This document shows, in pieces, positions 8,986 through 18,960 of a DNA stretch of 64,000 nt. The stretch spans positions 79,410-143,409 of the forward strand of contig NZ_JAMDHK010000013.1 in NCBI RefSeq assembly GCF_024721115.1, given 5' to 3'. The notes beneath the pieces were generated by a model that worked only from the letters and a program-made list of their open reading frames with translations, made no database searches and was not told the origin of the DNA. The translations under genes and the position numbers were made by a program. The stretch comes from Salipiger pentaromativorans. Its GTDB lineage: Bacteria; Pseudomonadota; Alphaproteobacteria; Rhodobacterales; Rhodobacteraceae. How positions within the stretch are numbered: position 1 is the first letter of the stretch; each line of letters starts with the position of its first letter.

Positions 8986-10500
8986 TCAGTCGCGCCAGAT
9001 GTCCGGCGTCAGCAGCACGATGATCGCCAGAAGTTCGAGCCGCCCCAGCACCATCGCGGCACAGATCGTCAGCTTGGCACCGGCGGTCAGCGCCGCCAGA
9101 TCCACCGGCTGTTCGGCGGCGGCAAAGATCAGCGGGCCGCAATTGGTGAGCCCGGCGATGGTCAGCACCATGGCATTCTCGAAATCGATCCCGAACAGGC
9201 CGAAGATCAGCGAGAAGGCCGCGATGGACATGGCGAACAGCATGAAGAAGACCCAGGCGATGAACGCCCCCTGCCGGCGGATCCGCCGCGCCATCACCCC
9301 CGAGCGCCCGACCGAGGACGGGTGCACCAGCCGTTCCAGCTCGCGCTTGCCGGCAAGGTAGAGCGCATAGATCCGCAGCAGCTTGACCCCGCCGGCGGTG
9401 GTGGCCACCCCGCCCCCGACGATGGCAAGCCCCATGAGGATCAGCCCCGGCGTCGGCAGGCCCGACCAGCCGCGCGCCTCGGCCCAGTCGGCGCTGACGA
9501 ATCCGGTGGTGGAGAGAAAGGAGAGCGCGGTGAACACCCCGCCCCAGAGCGCCCGCAGCCCGAGCAGCCAGTTCTGTTCCTCCCCCACCTCGAACGCGGC
9601 GATCCAGTGCCGCAGGAACAGCACCGCCGGCACCATGGCGGCAATGACGATCCCCATGCGGAACTCGGGGTCCTGTCCCAGCCCGGGACGGTGCGATCCG
9701 CCGGTATCGCCCGAAAAGGTCAGCCGCGACAGCGCGAAGAACAGGAAGCAGAAGACGATCATCTCGCCGGCGAGCCCGCTCGGCGCCTGCATCGGCCCGC
9801 CGATGGGCGAAATCCCCGAGGTCGCCATGGTGGACATGGCATGGCTCAGCGCCACCAGCGGCGGATCGCCGGCCAGCAGCAGCATGATCCACAGCGCCAG
9901 CGTCAGCCCCGCATAGATCGGCACCAGCAGCCGCGCCGAGGCCGACAGCCGCTGCGCCGGGTCCGACAGGTCGCGCCGGGCGGCGCCGGCATCGACGCTC
10001 TGCCCCGGTTCGCCGCGCGCGGTGACCTCGAAACCGCCCAGCGTCAGCGGCGCCAGGATCGCCGCCGCCGCGACCCACATCAGCAGGCCGCCCATCCAGC
10101 CCACCTGCGCCCGCCAGAGATGCTCGGACGAGGACAGCCGGTCGGGCGCGAAAAGCGTCGCGCCGGTGGTGGTCAGGCTCGAGATCATCTCGACGAAGGC
10201 GTTGAGGAAGGTGGTCGTCCGCACCGCTTCGTGAAACGGCACCGCCAGCACCGCCGGCAGCAGCACGAAGGCCGCCATCAGCGCAAAGAGCTGTCGCGAA
10301 GCCGAGCGGTTATGCGGCCGTGTCGCCTGGGCAATGGCGACCAGCGCGGTCACCACCATCCCCACCAGCGCCGAATAGAAGAAGCTGCGCGCGTCGTGGA
10401 ATTCCTCCTCGGCCAGCGCCACCGCCGCGGGCAGGATCATCGACGCGCTGGCGAGCCCCGTCAGCAGCAAGATCAACGGCATGCGGGTCAGAGCGCGCAT
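8986..10500 (-). CDS. trkH: Potassium uptake membrane subunit TrkH
   Basis: 504-residue inner-membrane protein, the K+-translocating part of the Trk system. Four pore-loop repeats are recognisable from their Ser/Thr-Gly sequences: SLTTTGATL, STMATSGIS, STTGFVS and LTNCGPL, one per M1-P-M2 unit. Hydrophobic segments cover the whole protein, and the length fits TrkH/TrkG. It lies 3 bases downstream of trkA, its regulatory partner, so the two form one transcription unit. Confidence 0.93.
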   Translation of the reverse strand: MRALTRMPLILLLTGLASASMILPAAVALAEEEFHDARSFFYSALVGMVVTALVAIAQATRPHNRSASRQLFALMAAFVLLPAVLAVPFHEAVRTTTFLNAFVEMISSLTTTGATLFAPDRLSSSEHLWRAQVGWMGGLLMWVAAAAILAPLTLGGFEVTARGEPGQSVDAGAARRDLSDPAQRLSASARLLVPIYAGLTLALWIMLLLAGDPPLVALSHAMSTMATSGISPIGGPMQAPSGLAGEMIVFCFLFFALSRLTFSGDTGGSHRPGLGQDPEFRMGIVIAAMVPAVLFLRHWIAAFEVGEEQNWLLGLRALWGGVFTALSFLSTTGFVSADWAEARGWSGLPTPGLILMGLAIVGGGVATTAGGVKLLRIYALYLAGKRELERLVHPSSVGRSGVMARRIRRQGAFIAWVFFMLFAMSIAAFSLIFGLFGIDFENAMVLTIAGLTNCGPLIFAAAEQPVDLAALTAGAKLTICAAMVLGRLELLAIIVLLTPDIWRD

Positions 10501-10503
10501 CGG

Positions 10504-11880
10504 TCAGAAAAAGTCGATCGACACCTGGAGGAGCCGTTCGACCTCCGGCACGTCGCTGGCCATGGCAAACAGAACGATGCGGTCGCCATCCTCGATCCGC
10601 AGCCCGCCGGTGATCTTGACCACCTCCTCGCCCTTGCGCACGGCGCCCACGAGGACACCTTCGGGGAAGTCGATCTCGCGGATGGACTTGCCGGCCATCG
10701 AGGAGGTCGACAGCACCTCGGCCTCGATCACCTCGGCCTCGGCATCGCCGATGGAATAGACCGACCGCACCCGCCCGTGGCGGATGTGGCGCAGGATCGA
10801 GCTGACGGTGGTGGCGCGCGGGTTGATATAGGCGTCGACGCCCAGCGGCTCCATCAGCGGGATCATCGTGGGATCGTTGACCAGCGCGATGGCGAAGGGG
10901 CAGCCTTCGGCCTTGGCACGCACGGCGGCGAGCATGTTCGTCTTGTCGTCGTCGGTGACGCAGAGCACCGCATCGGCACGGTCGATGCCCGCCTCGGCCA
11001 GCAGCGCCGAATCCAGCCCGTCGCCATGCAGCACGATGGTGCGCTCCAGCGCGTCGGCGGCCCGCTCGGCGCGCTTGCGGTCGCGTTCGATCACCTTGGC
11101 ACGGATGCGTTCGGTGCGCGCCTCGAGGGCGCTGGCCACCGCGAGGCCGACATTGCCGCCGCCGATCACCACCACGCGCTCCTGCTTGCGCTGCGACTTG
11201 CCGAAGATCTCGAGCGTGCGGCGGATGTCGTCCTTGTGGACGACCACATAGCAGGAATCGCCGACGAAAAGCTGATCGCCCGGTTCCGGCGCGAACAGCG
11301 TGCCCTCGCGGCGCACGCCCACCACCACCGAGCGCAGGGTCGAGAACAGATCGGAAAGCTGCCGCAGCGGCGTGTTGACCACCGGGCAATCCTCTTCGAT
11401 GGTCAGCCCGAGAAGCTGCGCGCCACCGTCGAGAAACCGTTCCGTATCGAAGGCGGCAGGGGCAGAGAGGCGCTGCTGCGCCGCCTCGGCCACCTCGCGT
11501 TCGGGGCTGATCACCACGTCGATGGGCATGTGATCGCGGCGGTAAAGGTCGGAATAGATCGCTGTCAGATAGCTTTGCGAGCGCAGCCGCGCGACCTTGC
11601 GGGGGATGGCAAAGATCGAATGGGCCACCTGACAGGTGACCATGTTGACCTCGTCGGAATAGGTGGCGGCGATGATCATGTCGGCATCGCGCGCACCGGC
11701 CTTTTCCAGAACGTCCGGATAAGAGGCAAAGCCCGCGATCCCCTGCACGTCGAGCGTGTCGGTGGCGCGGCGCACCAGATCGGGGTTGCTGTCGACGACG
11801 GTGACGTCGTTGCGCTCGCCCGAGAGATGCCGGGCGATCTGCCAGCCGACCTGCCCCGCACCGCAAATGATGACCTTCAT
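10504..11880 (-). CDS. trkA: Trk potassium transporter NAD-binding subunit TrkA
   Basis: 458-residue cytoplasmic protein that binds nucleotides and gates TrkH. It is a duplication of RCK units. The first Rossmann motif is CGAGQVGWQIARHL (about 6-19), the second IGGGNVGLAVASAL near residue 238. Each is followed by a TrkA-C domain; the last one ends EDGDRIVLFA. The start MKVIICGAG at 11880 is preferred over an extension to 11922, because GAGGAGCGC lies just before it and orthologues begin MKVII. It is followed by trkH. Confidence 0.94.
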   Translation of the reverse strand: MKVIICGAGQVGWQIARHLSGERNDVTVVDSNPDLVRRATDTLDVQGIAGFASYPDVLEKAGARDADMIIAATYSDEVNMVTCQVAHSIFAIPRKVARLRSQSYLTAIYSDLYRRDHMPIDVVISPEREVAEAAQQRLSAPAAFDTERFLDGGAQLLGLTIEEDCPVVNTPLRQLSDLFSTLRSVVVGVRREGTLFAPEPGDQLFVGDSCYVVVHKDDIRRTLEIFGKSQRKQERVVVIGGGNVGLAVASALEARTERIRAKVIERDRKRAERAADALERTIVLHGDGLDSALLAEAGIDRADAVLCVTDDDKTNMLAAVRAKAEGCPFAIALVNDPTMIPLMEPLGVDAYINPRATTVSSILRHIRHGRVRSVYSIGDAEAEVIEAEVLSTSSMAGKSIREIDFPEGVLVGAVRKGEEVVKITGGLRIEDGDRIVLFAMASDVPEVERLLQVSIDFF

Positions 11881-12050
11881 GCGCTCCTCGCCTCTGGTCC
11901 CAACGTCTTTGTGGCATGACACGCAGGCGCCGGACGGTCAACGCCCCGCAGTCCCCGTCCCGCCGCGGCGGGTCGCCCGCCGGTCCGGATGCCGTTTCGC
12001 CATGCGCCGCGCCCGTCCCTCACCGGAGCAGGCCCCGGTCGAACACGGGC

Positions 12051-12668
12051 CTATCCGCCGGCCAGCGCCTTTTCCTTCCAGGCCCGGTGCCAGGCCCGCA
12101 CCGCCTCGCGCGTTTCCCAGGTGTAGCGCGGATCCTCGGTCACCTGGCCGAACCAGAGCCGCCCCTGCCCCAGCCGCCAGGGATCGAGGATCACCCCCGT
12201 TTCCATCGGCCGGCCCCGGGCGGTCACGATGACCGTGGCATGTTCCAGGCTGAGGTTGCGCGCATTGGCGATGGCCCGGTGCAGTTCGAGCGTCCGGAAC
12301 GCCTCGGCATGCAGCGCGATCTCCATCGCATCGGCCCAGTCCTGGCACACGCCCTTGTCCCGGAACCCGTTCACCACCTTGAAATTATGCACCAGCGGCG
12401 CATCCACGACCCGCCACTCCCGCGCCCAGGCCAGCGGTTCCAGCACCGCGATCCGTGCCGCGCGCGCCGCCTCCTGCGGATCGACATCCGGCCCCAGCGC
12501 CCGCAGCGCCGCCGTGACCTCGGCAATCTGCGCCTCCTGCGCCTCGGCAACCTGCCCGCTGGTCGCGAAACTCAGGCTGTCGGGCGCAACCGGCGCCTCG
12601 CAGCCCGCCAGCAGCGCCACGCAGAGCCCGAGACCGGCGAGCCAGCCGCCCCGCATCGGCTTCGACAT
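12051..12668 (-). CDS. Lipoprotein with transglutaminase-like Cys-His-Asp triad
   Basis: 205-residue predicted lipoprotein. After MSKPMRGG comes a hydrophobic stretch ending in the lipobox LLAGC, with lipidated Cys23. I do not recognise a named family. The spacing of Cys108 (GVCQDWADAM), His143 (LEHATVIV) and Asp162 (VILDPWR) matches the order of catalytic residues in transglutaminase-like cysteine proteases. The start at 12668, just after the ntrX stop, is chosen over the ATG at 12698, which would overlap ntrX. It probably shares the ntrYX transcript. Enzyme activity is inference from the three motifs. Confidence 0.7.
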   Translation of the reverse strand: MSKPMRGGWLAGLGLCVALLAGCEAPVAPDSLSFATSGQVAEAQEAQIAEVTAALRALGPDVDPQEAARAARIAVLEPLAWAREWRVVDAPLVHNFKVVNGFRDKGVCQDWADAMEIALHAEAFRTLELHRAIANARNLSLEHATVIVTARGRPMETGVILDPWRLGQGRLWFGQVTEDPRYTWETREAVRAWHRAWKEKALAGG

Positions 12669-12678
12669 GTGCTGCGCC

Positions 12679-14097
12679 TTATCCGACCTTCTGGACATGA
12701 TCCTCGTCCACATAGGCGATACGCCCGCCGGATTTCGATCCGGTCACCACGCCCAGCGATTTCAGCTTGCGGTGCAGCGCCGAGCGCTCCATCCCTACAA
12801 AGGCCGCGGTGCGCGAGATATTCCCGCCGAAGCGGTTGATCTGGGTCAGCAGATATTCACGCTCGAACGCCTCGCGCGCCTCGCGCAGCGGCAGGGTCGC
12901 CAGCGTGCCCGAAAGCACCACGCGCCCCTCTTCGTCGCCGTCCACCGGCGCCTCCTGCGGCAATTCGCGCGCCTCGATGGGGCCGCTGCCTTCGCCCAGG
13001 ATCAGCACCCGCTCCACCAGGTTCTTGAGCTGGCGCACATTGCCTGGCCAGATCATCGTCTGCATCAGCGCCACCGCATCCTCGCTCAGCGTCCGCAGCG
13101 GCAGGCCCTGCGCCTTGTTGCAGGCGTCGATGAAATGCTCCGCCAGCAGCGGAATGTCCTCGCGCCGGTCCTCGAGCGAGGGCACCGCGATCGGCACCAC
13201 GTTCAGCCGGTGATAGAGCTCCTGACGGAAGCGGCCCGCCGCGATCTCCTCGTCGAGATCGCGATTGGTCGAGGAGATCACCCGCAGATCCACCCGCACC
13301 TTGTCGGCGCCGCCGACGCGGACAAAGGACTGATCGACCAGCACGCGCAGGATCTTGGACTGGGTGCCAAGCGGCATATCCGCCACCTCGTCGAAATAGA
13401 CCACCCCGCCATGCGCCTGCTCGAGCAGCCCCGGCTCGATGCCGCGCTCGGGCGTCTCGCGCCCGAACAGCACCTCTTCCATGGTCTCGGGCTCGACGCC
13501 TGCGCAGTTCACCGTGATGAACGGCCCCGCCGCGCGGCCCGAATTGGAATGGATGTAGCGCGCCGCCACCTCCTTGCCGCAGCCCGCCGGGCCGGTCAGC
13601 ATCACCCGCCCGTTCGATTTCGTCACCTTCTCGAGCTGGCTGAGCAGCGCGCGGAAGGCGGCGCTGTCGCCCACCATCTGGGCCACCTCGGTCTCGCGCC
13701 GCTTGAGCTTCTGGTTCTCGCGCCGCAGCCGCGAGGTCTCCATCGCGCGGCGGATCACCACCAGCAACTGGTCAATGTTGAAGGGCTTTTCGATGAAATC
13801 GTAAGCACCCTGCTTGATCGCGGCGACCGCGATCTCGATGTTGCCGTGGCCCGAGATGATGATGATCGGAATATCCGGGTTGTCGCGCTTGACGGTCTTC
13901 AGGATGTCGATCCCGTCCATCTTGCTGTCCTTCAGCCAGATGTCGAGGATCATCAGGCCGGGCGGTTCGGAATTGACCTCCGACATGGCCTCGGTCGAAT
14001 TCGACGCAAGCCGCGTGGTATAGCCTTCGTCCTCGAGGATGTCCCCGATCAGCTCGCGAATGTCGCGCTCGTCGTCGACGATCAGGATGTCGCTCAT
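12679..14097 (-). CDS. ntrX: Nitrogen assimilation response regulator NtrX
   Basis: 472-residue response regulator paired with NtrY. The receiver domain spans about 1-120, with phosphoacceptor Asp52 in LMILDIWLKD. A AAA+ domain follows (Walker A-like TGPAGCGKE, Walker B VVYFDEVAD), then a Fis-type helix-turn-helix near the C-terminus (GGNISRTAAFVGMERSALHR). The place where sigma-54 activators carry GAFTGA reads LFGRETPERGIEPGLLEQ, so the sigma-54 contact loop is missing. Walker A also departs from GESGTGKE. The start overlaps the ntrY stop by 4 bases. Confidence 0.94.
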   Translation of the reverse strand: MSDILIVDDERDIRELIGDILEDEGYTTRLASNSTEAMSEVNSEPPGLMILDIWLKDSKMDGIDILKTVKRDNPDIPIIIISGHGNIEIAVAAIKQGAYDFIEKPFNIDQLLVVIRRAMETSRLRRENQKLKRRETEVAQMVGDSAAFRALLSQLEKVTKSNGRVMLTGPAGCGKEVAARYIHSNSGRAAGPFITVNCAGVEPETMEEVLFGRETPERGIEPGLLEQAHGGVVYFDEVADMPLGTQSKILRVLVDQSFVRVGGADKVRVDLRVISSTNRDLDEEIAAGRFRQELYHRLNVVPIAVPSLEDRREDIPLLAEHFIDACNKAQGLPLRTLSEDAVALMQTMIWPGNVRQLKNLVERVLILGEGSGPIEARELPQEAPVDGDEEGRVVLSGTLATLPLREAREAFEREYLLTQINRFGGNISRTAAFVGMERSALHRKLKSLGVVTGSKSGGRIAYVDEDHVQKVG

Positions 14098-16391
14098 GTC
14101 TGCCCCTCTAACTCTGAAATGACTCTGTGCATATGGGCCGGCCGCGCCGGCGCGAGCCCGAGCGGCAGGCGGATCACCGCCATCGCCCCGGCATGGGTCG
14201 CACCGTCGAATAGCGGCGCGTCTTCGAGAACCAGGCTGCCGCCATGCTCCTCGATGATCTTCTTCACGATGGGCAGGCCAAGGCCGGTGCCCTTGTCGCG
14301 GGTGGTCACATAGGGCTCGAAAAGCCGCGCCCGGTCCTCGGGCAGCCCGATGCCATTGTCCATGATGCGGATCAGCGCCCGCCCGTCATCGTCTTCGAGA
14401 GAGACGCGGATCTCCGGGGAATAGCCTTTGGGAACGCCGTTTTCCGTCAGGGTTTCAATGGCCTCTCCGGCGTTCTTGATAAGGTTGGTCAGGGCCTGCC
14501 CGATCATCGTCGCGTCCAGCTCGGCGGGCATCTCGCCCTCCGGGAAATCGGTGACAAAGCGCACATCGGGCTGGCCGGTCTCCTGCAACAGCACCGCGCC
14601 GCGCAGCAGCGCCACCACGTCCTCGGGCTTGCGCTCGGGCTCGGGCATGCGGGCGAACTTGCTGAACTCGTCGACGATCCGCCGCAGATCCTCGGTCTGG
14701 CGCACGATGACCTCGGTCATCTGGTCCAGCTTCTCGGCATCCTCGGCCTCCATCGTGCGGCCGAACTTGCGCTTGATGCGCTCGGCCGACAGCCGGATCG
14801 GGGTGAGCGGGTTCTTGATCTCATGCGCGATGCGCCGCGCCACGTCGCCCCAGGCGGCCATGCGCTGCGCGCTGACCAGATCGGTCACATCGTCGAAGGC
14901 GACCACATAGCCCTCGAGCGAGCCATTGTCCCGCCGTCGCACAGACATGCGCACCAGAAGATGTTCCAGCCGCCCCTCGCGGCTGACCTTCACCTCTTCC
15001 TGCGCGGTCTCGTGCCCGCTGTCGCGCAGCTTTGCGAAAAGCGCGCCGAACTCCGGCACCGCCACGGTGATCGGCACTTCGGATTTGGTCTCGTGCCAGC
15101 CCAGCAGCCGTTCCGCCGAGCGGTTCACGAAAGTCACCCGCCCGGTATCGTCGAGCCCCACCACCCCGGAGGTCACCGAGGAGAGCACGGAATCGAACAG
15201 CCGCTGGCGGCGTTCGATCTGGCGGGTGTTTTCCAGCAGCGTCTCGCGCTGCGCCTTGAGCTGCCGGGTCATCTGGTTGAAATAGCGCCCGAGCATCGAA
15301 ATCTCGTCGTCGCCCTCGTCCTCGATGACCTGCACATCCAGATCGCCGGCGCCGACCCGCTGCGCGGCGCCGGTGAGCCGCCCCACCGGCTGCGCCAGCC
15401 GCTCGGCGAACCACAGGCCCAGCCAGGTGGCCGCCAGGATCAGCAGCATCGCAAAGCCAAGATAAAGCAGCGCAAAATCGAAGAGCCGCCGGCCGCGTTC
15501 GCTTTCCTGCTGCTGATAGAACTGTGCGGTGGCCTGGGTCTCGTCGAGCAGGTTCAGCAGGTTCCCGTCCACATCGCGGCTGACATAAAGATAGCGGTCG
15601 GCAAAGGCCGTCAGCGGGATCATCGCCCGCAGCTCGTGGTTGTCCCAATCCGGGATCAGCACCATGCCCTGCTCGTCCGCCTGGGCGATCTGGGCAATGG
15701 TGGGCTGCTCGTAATCGAAGAGATACGACCGCTCGCCCCGCGCCCGGATCTCGCCCGCACCGTCGATCACATAGGCCTCGCGCAGACCGCGCTGGATCTG
15801 CCCCTGCCCTTGTTGAAGAATCTGCCGTATATCCCCATCGTCCAAGGCAAAATTCGCCCGGCGCGCGGCATCCAGAAAGCGCCCCAGCGCCTCCACGTCC
15901 TCGGAAAGCCCGCGGCGCTGCTCGGCCTCATAGGCTTCGGCGGCGGCAAGCGAGGCGCCCACCACGTTCTGCACGCGGCTCGAGAACCAGGTTTCCAGAC
16001 CGATATTGATGGTGAGCACCGCAAACACCGCAACGGTGACGGTGGGCAGCAGCGCCATCAGCGCGAAGACGCCGGTCAGCCGCAGGTGCAGCCGCGAGCC
16101 CGCCGATTGCGCCCGGCGGTCGGAGATCATCCGCGCCACCCGCGCCAGCACCAGCGCCGCCAGCAGCAGGACATAGACCAGATCGGCCAGCAGCACGAGC
16201 CGCAGGCTCATCTCGGTGCCCCGCCCGCTGTCGAGCGGACCCAGCACCATGAAGGTTGCCAGCGCCAGCACCGGCCCCAGCAGCACGAGCCCCAGCGTGG
16301 CCGCGTTCTGCACCCGCCGCTGTCGCCGCAAACGGCTGAGCCGGGACCACGTCATGCGACGCGCACCAGATTTCCGTGCCCGCGTGGCCAC
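14094..16391 (-). CDS. ntrY: Sensor histidine kinase NtrY
   Basis: 765-residue membrane-bound kinase. Order of parts: three hydrophobic segments in the first 130 residues, an extracytoplasmic loop, a further span near 310-330, HAMP, PAS, then the kinase core. H523 in [18 protein letters not shown] is the phosphorylated histidine. The N box (LTNLIKNAGEAIE) and G boxes (DNGIGLP, GTGLGLPIVKKI) are intact. Together with NtrX it senses nitrogen or redox conditions in alphaproteobacteria. The start is GTG at 16391 with GAGGT 8-9 bases ahead; an ATG 12 codons later is a less likely alternative. A small hairpin at 16457-16475 separates it from ntrC. Confidence 0.94.
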   Translation of the reverse strand: MATRARKSGARRMTWSRLSRLRRQRRVQNAATLGLVLLGPVLALATFMVLGPLDSGRGTEMSLRLVLLADLVYVLLLAALVLARVARMISDRRAQSAGSRLHLRLTGVFALMALLPTVTVAVFAVLTINIGLETWFSSRVQNVVGASLAAAEAYEAEQRRGLSEDVEALGRFLDAARRANFALDDGDIRQILQQGQGQIQRGLREAYVIDGAGEIRARGERSYLFDYEQPTIAQIAQADEQGMVLIPDWDNHELRAMIPLTAFADRYLYVSRDVDGNLLNLLDETQATAQFYQQQESERGRRLFDFALLYLGFAMLLILAATWLGLWFAERLAQPVGRLTGAAQRVGAGDLDVQVIEDEGDDEISMLGRYFNQMTRQLKAQRETLLENTRQIERRQRLFDSVLSSVTSGVVGLDDTGRVTFVNRSAERLLGWHETKSEVPITVAVPEFGALFAKLRDSGHETAQEEVKVSREGRLEHLLVRMSVRRRDNGSLEGYVVAFDDVTDLVSAQRMAAWGDVARRIAHEIKNPLTPIRLSAERIKRKFGRTMEAEDAEKLDQMTEVIVRQTEDLRRIVDEFSKFARMPEPERKPEDVVALLRGAVLLQETGQPDVRFVTDFPEGEMPAELDATMIGQALTNLIKNAGEAIETLTENGVPKGYSPEIRVSLEDDDGRALIRIMDNGIGLPEDRARLFEPYVTTRDKGTGLGLPIVKKIIEEHGGSLVLEDAPLFDGATHAGAMAVIRLPLGLAPARPAHMHRVISELEGQT

Positions 16392-16501
16392 AGAGATACC
16401 TCACAAGGATGTGCTGCTCGAAGCAGCGGACCGCCATATCTTGTGGCTTCTTTGCCGCTTCGCGAAAAACGAAGCAGCGCGGCCACATCTATGTGACCCT
16501 T

Positions 16502-17875
16502 TTACATCAGTTTGCGGCGGCGTGTCACGCGAATATCCAGATCGGTGATCTTCTTGCGCAGGGTATTGCGGTTGATTCCCAGCAGATCGGCGCATTTCGC
16601 CTGATTGCCGCCGGTGGCCTCCAGCGCGATCTCGATCAGAGGCGCCTCGACCTCCTTGAGAATGCGCGCGTAGAGCCCCGGCGGCGGCAGCATGTTGCCG
16701 TGCAGGTCGAAATAGCGGCGCAGGTGACGGGCCACCGAGGTGCCCAGTTTCTCCGCGTCGCCGCCGCGCAGGATCGGGCCGGTATCGGGCTGGTTGCCCA
16801 GCACCGCCTCGACCTCGGACCGGCTGATTTCCTCGGCGCGCGAGGTCAGGCTCAGGCGCCGCACGGAGTTTTCGAGCTGCCGCACGTTGCCCGGCCAGCT
16901 ATAGGCGCGGAACAGCTCGGCGGCATCCCGCGACAGCCAGCGCTTGGGCGCGCCCTCGCGCTCGGCACGGGCCAGGAAATGGTCGGTCAGCAGCGCGATG
17001 TCCTCGACTCGCTCGCGCAGGCTCGGCACGTTGATCGTGGCGCCGGAGAGCCGGTAATAAAGATCCTGCCGGACGCGCCCGTCTTCCATCGCCTGCGCCA
17101 GATCGCCCTGCGAGGTGGCCATGAAGCGCGGCACATGTTCGCCGGGGATGTCCATCATGCGCACCACGCGCGCCTGGATCTCGTCCGAGATGTCGGTGAT
17201 CTCGTCAATGAGCAGCGTGCCGCCCTTGACCCGCGCCAGCACCCGCGCGGGGCCTTCGAGATCGGACAGGTCGGCGCCGGTCACGGTGATGAAGGGCAAG
17301 GTGCGGCGGTCGGAGAAATCGTGGATCGCGCGCGCGATCAGCGATTTGCCCGTGCCGCTCTCGCCCGAGATCAGCACCGGCAGATCGGTGTTCATGACCC
17401 GCGCAACGAGACGGTAAAGCGCCTGCATCGCGGGCGTCTTGCCGACCAGCGGCAGTTCGTCCGGCCCGTCGGCACCGATCGTTGCCACATCCTCGCGCTT
17501 GGGCGCGCGGTTGCGATTGTCGAGCGCCTTGGCGGTGCGCTTCATCAGATCCGGCAGGTCGAAGGGCTTGGGCAGGTAATCGTAGGCCTCGGCCTCGGCG
17601 GCCTGGATCGCCGTCATGATGGTGTTCTGCGCCGAGATCACGATGACCGGCAGGTCGGGCCGGTCCTGATGAATTTTCGGGAGCATTTCCAGACCGTTGC
17701 CATCGGGCATGACCACGTCCGAGATGACCACGTCGCCCTTGCCCTCGCCGACCCATCGCATCAGCGTGGTGAGCGAGCTGGTTGCATGTACCTTACATCC
17801 CGCGCGCGTCAGCGCCTGGGTCAGAACCGTACGGATCGTGCGGTCATCATCTGCGACCAGAACCGTGCCATCCAT
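16502..17875 (-). CDS. ntrC: Nitrogen regulation response regulator NtrC
   Basis: 457-residue response regulator phosphorylated by NtrB. The receiver domain has Asp53 in VISDVVMPD. The AAA+ domain has a full Walker A (GESGTGKS) and Walker B (LLIDEI). The C-terminal Fis-type helix-turn-helix is [21 protein letters not shown]. Between Walker A and B the segment [20 protein letters not shown] replaces the usual ELFGxxxGAFTGA region altogether. Rhodobacter capsulatus NtrC lacks the same loop and activates with sigma-70 RNA polymerase; the same is expected here. The start overlaps the ntrB stop (TAATG). Confidence 0.95.
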   Translation of the reverse strand: MDGTVLVADDDRTIRTVLTQALTRAGCKVHATSSLTTLMRWVGEGKGDVVISDVVMPDGNGLEMLPKIHQDRPDLPVIVISAQNTIMTAIQAAEAEAYDYLPKPFDLPDLMKRTAKALDNRNRAPKREDVATIGADGPDELPLVGKTPAMQALYRLVARVMNTDLPVLISGESGTGKSLIARAIHDFSDRRTLPFITVTGADLSDLEGPARVLARVKGGTLLIDEITDISDEIQARVVRMMDIPGEHVPRFMATSQGDLAQAMEDGRVRQDLYYRLSGATINVPSLRERVEDIALLTDHFLARAEREGAPKRWLSRDAAELFRAYSWPGNVRQLENSVRRLSLTSRAEEISRSEVEAVLGNQPDTGPILRGGDAEKLGTSVARHLRRYFDLHGNMLPPPGLYARILKEVEAPLIEIALEATGGNQAKCADLLGINRNTLRKKITDLDIRVTRRRKLM

Positions 17876-18960
17876 TATTTCTTCTCCTCTGTCTCGCGCG
17901 GGGCGCGGGGAAGCGAAATCCGAAAGACCGTGCGGCCGGGCACAGACTCCACGGAAATCCAGCCGTCATGATCCGATATGATTTTGGAGACCAGCGCGAG
18001 GCCCAGCCCCGTACCGTTTTCCTTGCCCGACACGAAGGGATCGAAGATGTCGCCCTTGATGTCGTCGGGCAGGCCGGGGCCGTCGTCGATCACCTCGACC
18101 TGAAGGGGGAGCTTCTGCGTCGTGCCGTCCGCGCGGCGCATCCGGAAGGAATGTTCAAAGAACGTGTGCAGCCGGATCGTACCGCCTTCTTTCGGGTCGG
18201 CGGCTTCTGCCGCGTTCTTCAGGAGGTTCAACACCACCTGCAACAGCTGGTCGGGATCGCCGAAGGCCAGCGGCAGCGAGGGGTCGTAATCCTCGATGAA
18301 TTTCATATGCGCGCCGACGCCGAGCTGGGTGGAGCGCCGCGCGCGGTCGAGCACGTCGTGAATATTGACGGGCTTTTTCTCGGGCGCCGAGAGATTGCCG
18401 AACTGCTCGACCTGTTCGAGCAGCTTCACGATGCGGCGGGTCTCGGCCACGATGAGATCTGTGAGTTCGAGATCGTCCTTGGAGAGAGACATCGACAGAA
18501 GCTGCGCCGCCCCGGCGATACCCGCGAGCGGGTTCTTGATCTCGTGCGCCAGCATCTCGGCCATGCCGATGGCCGATTTCGCGGCGGATTTCACCGAATG
18601 GCTCTGGGTCATGCGCCCCGCCAGCTCACGCGGGGAAATCAGCATAATGAACCAGCCGGGATAGTTCTGCACCGGCGCCAGTTGCAGGTTGCAGACCAGC
18701 GGCGGGCGCGAGCCGGTGCCCACGTCGACATCGTTCACAAACAGCGGCGTGCCGTTTTCACGCGCCCGCGCCAGGCTTTCTTCCAGCGGCGCGTCCACCG
18801 CCAGCCGGTCCCAGATCGGCTGACCGATCAGCCATTTGGCCGAGTTGTTCATAAAGCCCTCGGCCGCCGGGTTCATGTCGGCGATGCGCTCCTCGGCATC
18901 CAGCAGGATCGCCGGAACCGGCAGCGAGGACCAGAGCTGCATCTGAAGCTCGTTGTTCAT
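17875..18960 (-). CDS. ntrB: Nitrogen regulation histidine kinase NtrB
   Basis: 361-residue soluble kinase/phosphatase that controls NtrC in response to PII signalling. An N-terminal PAS-like domain (about 10-115) is followed by His139 in [20 protein letters not shown]. The ATP-binding boxes [20 protein letters not shown] and [12 protein letters not shown] are complete. There are no membrane segments, as expected for NtrB as opposed to NtrY. It lies between dusB and ntrC, with overlaps at both ends; this tight dusB(nifR3)-ntrB-ntrC order is classical in Rhodobacter. Confidence 0.95.
   Translation of the reverse strand: MNNELQMQLWSSLPVPAILLDAEERIADMNPAAEGFMNNSAKWLIGQPIWDRLAVDAPLEESLARARENGTPLFVNDVDVGTGSRPPLVCNLQLAPVQNYPGWFIMLISPRELAGRMTQSHSVKSAAKSAIGMAEMLAHEIKNPLAGIAGAAQLLSMSLSKDDLELTDLIVAETRRIVKLLEQVEQFGNLSAPEKKPVNIHDVLDRARRSTQLGVGAHMKFIEDYDPSLPLAFGDPDQLLQVVLNLLKNAAEAADPKEGGTIRLHTFFEHSFRMRRADGTTQKLPLQVEVIDDGPGLPDDIKGDIFDPFVSGKENGTGLGLALVSKIISDHDGWISVESVPGRTVFRISLPRAPRETEEKK

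Noticed and set aside
8794..11919. Open frame of more than 1000 codons opposite trkA and trkH
   Set aside because: High third-position GC keeps antisense frames open; the protein is His/Arg/Gln-rich without any domain, while trkA and trkH have clear motifs.
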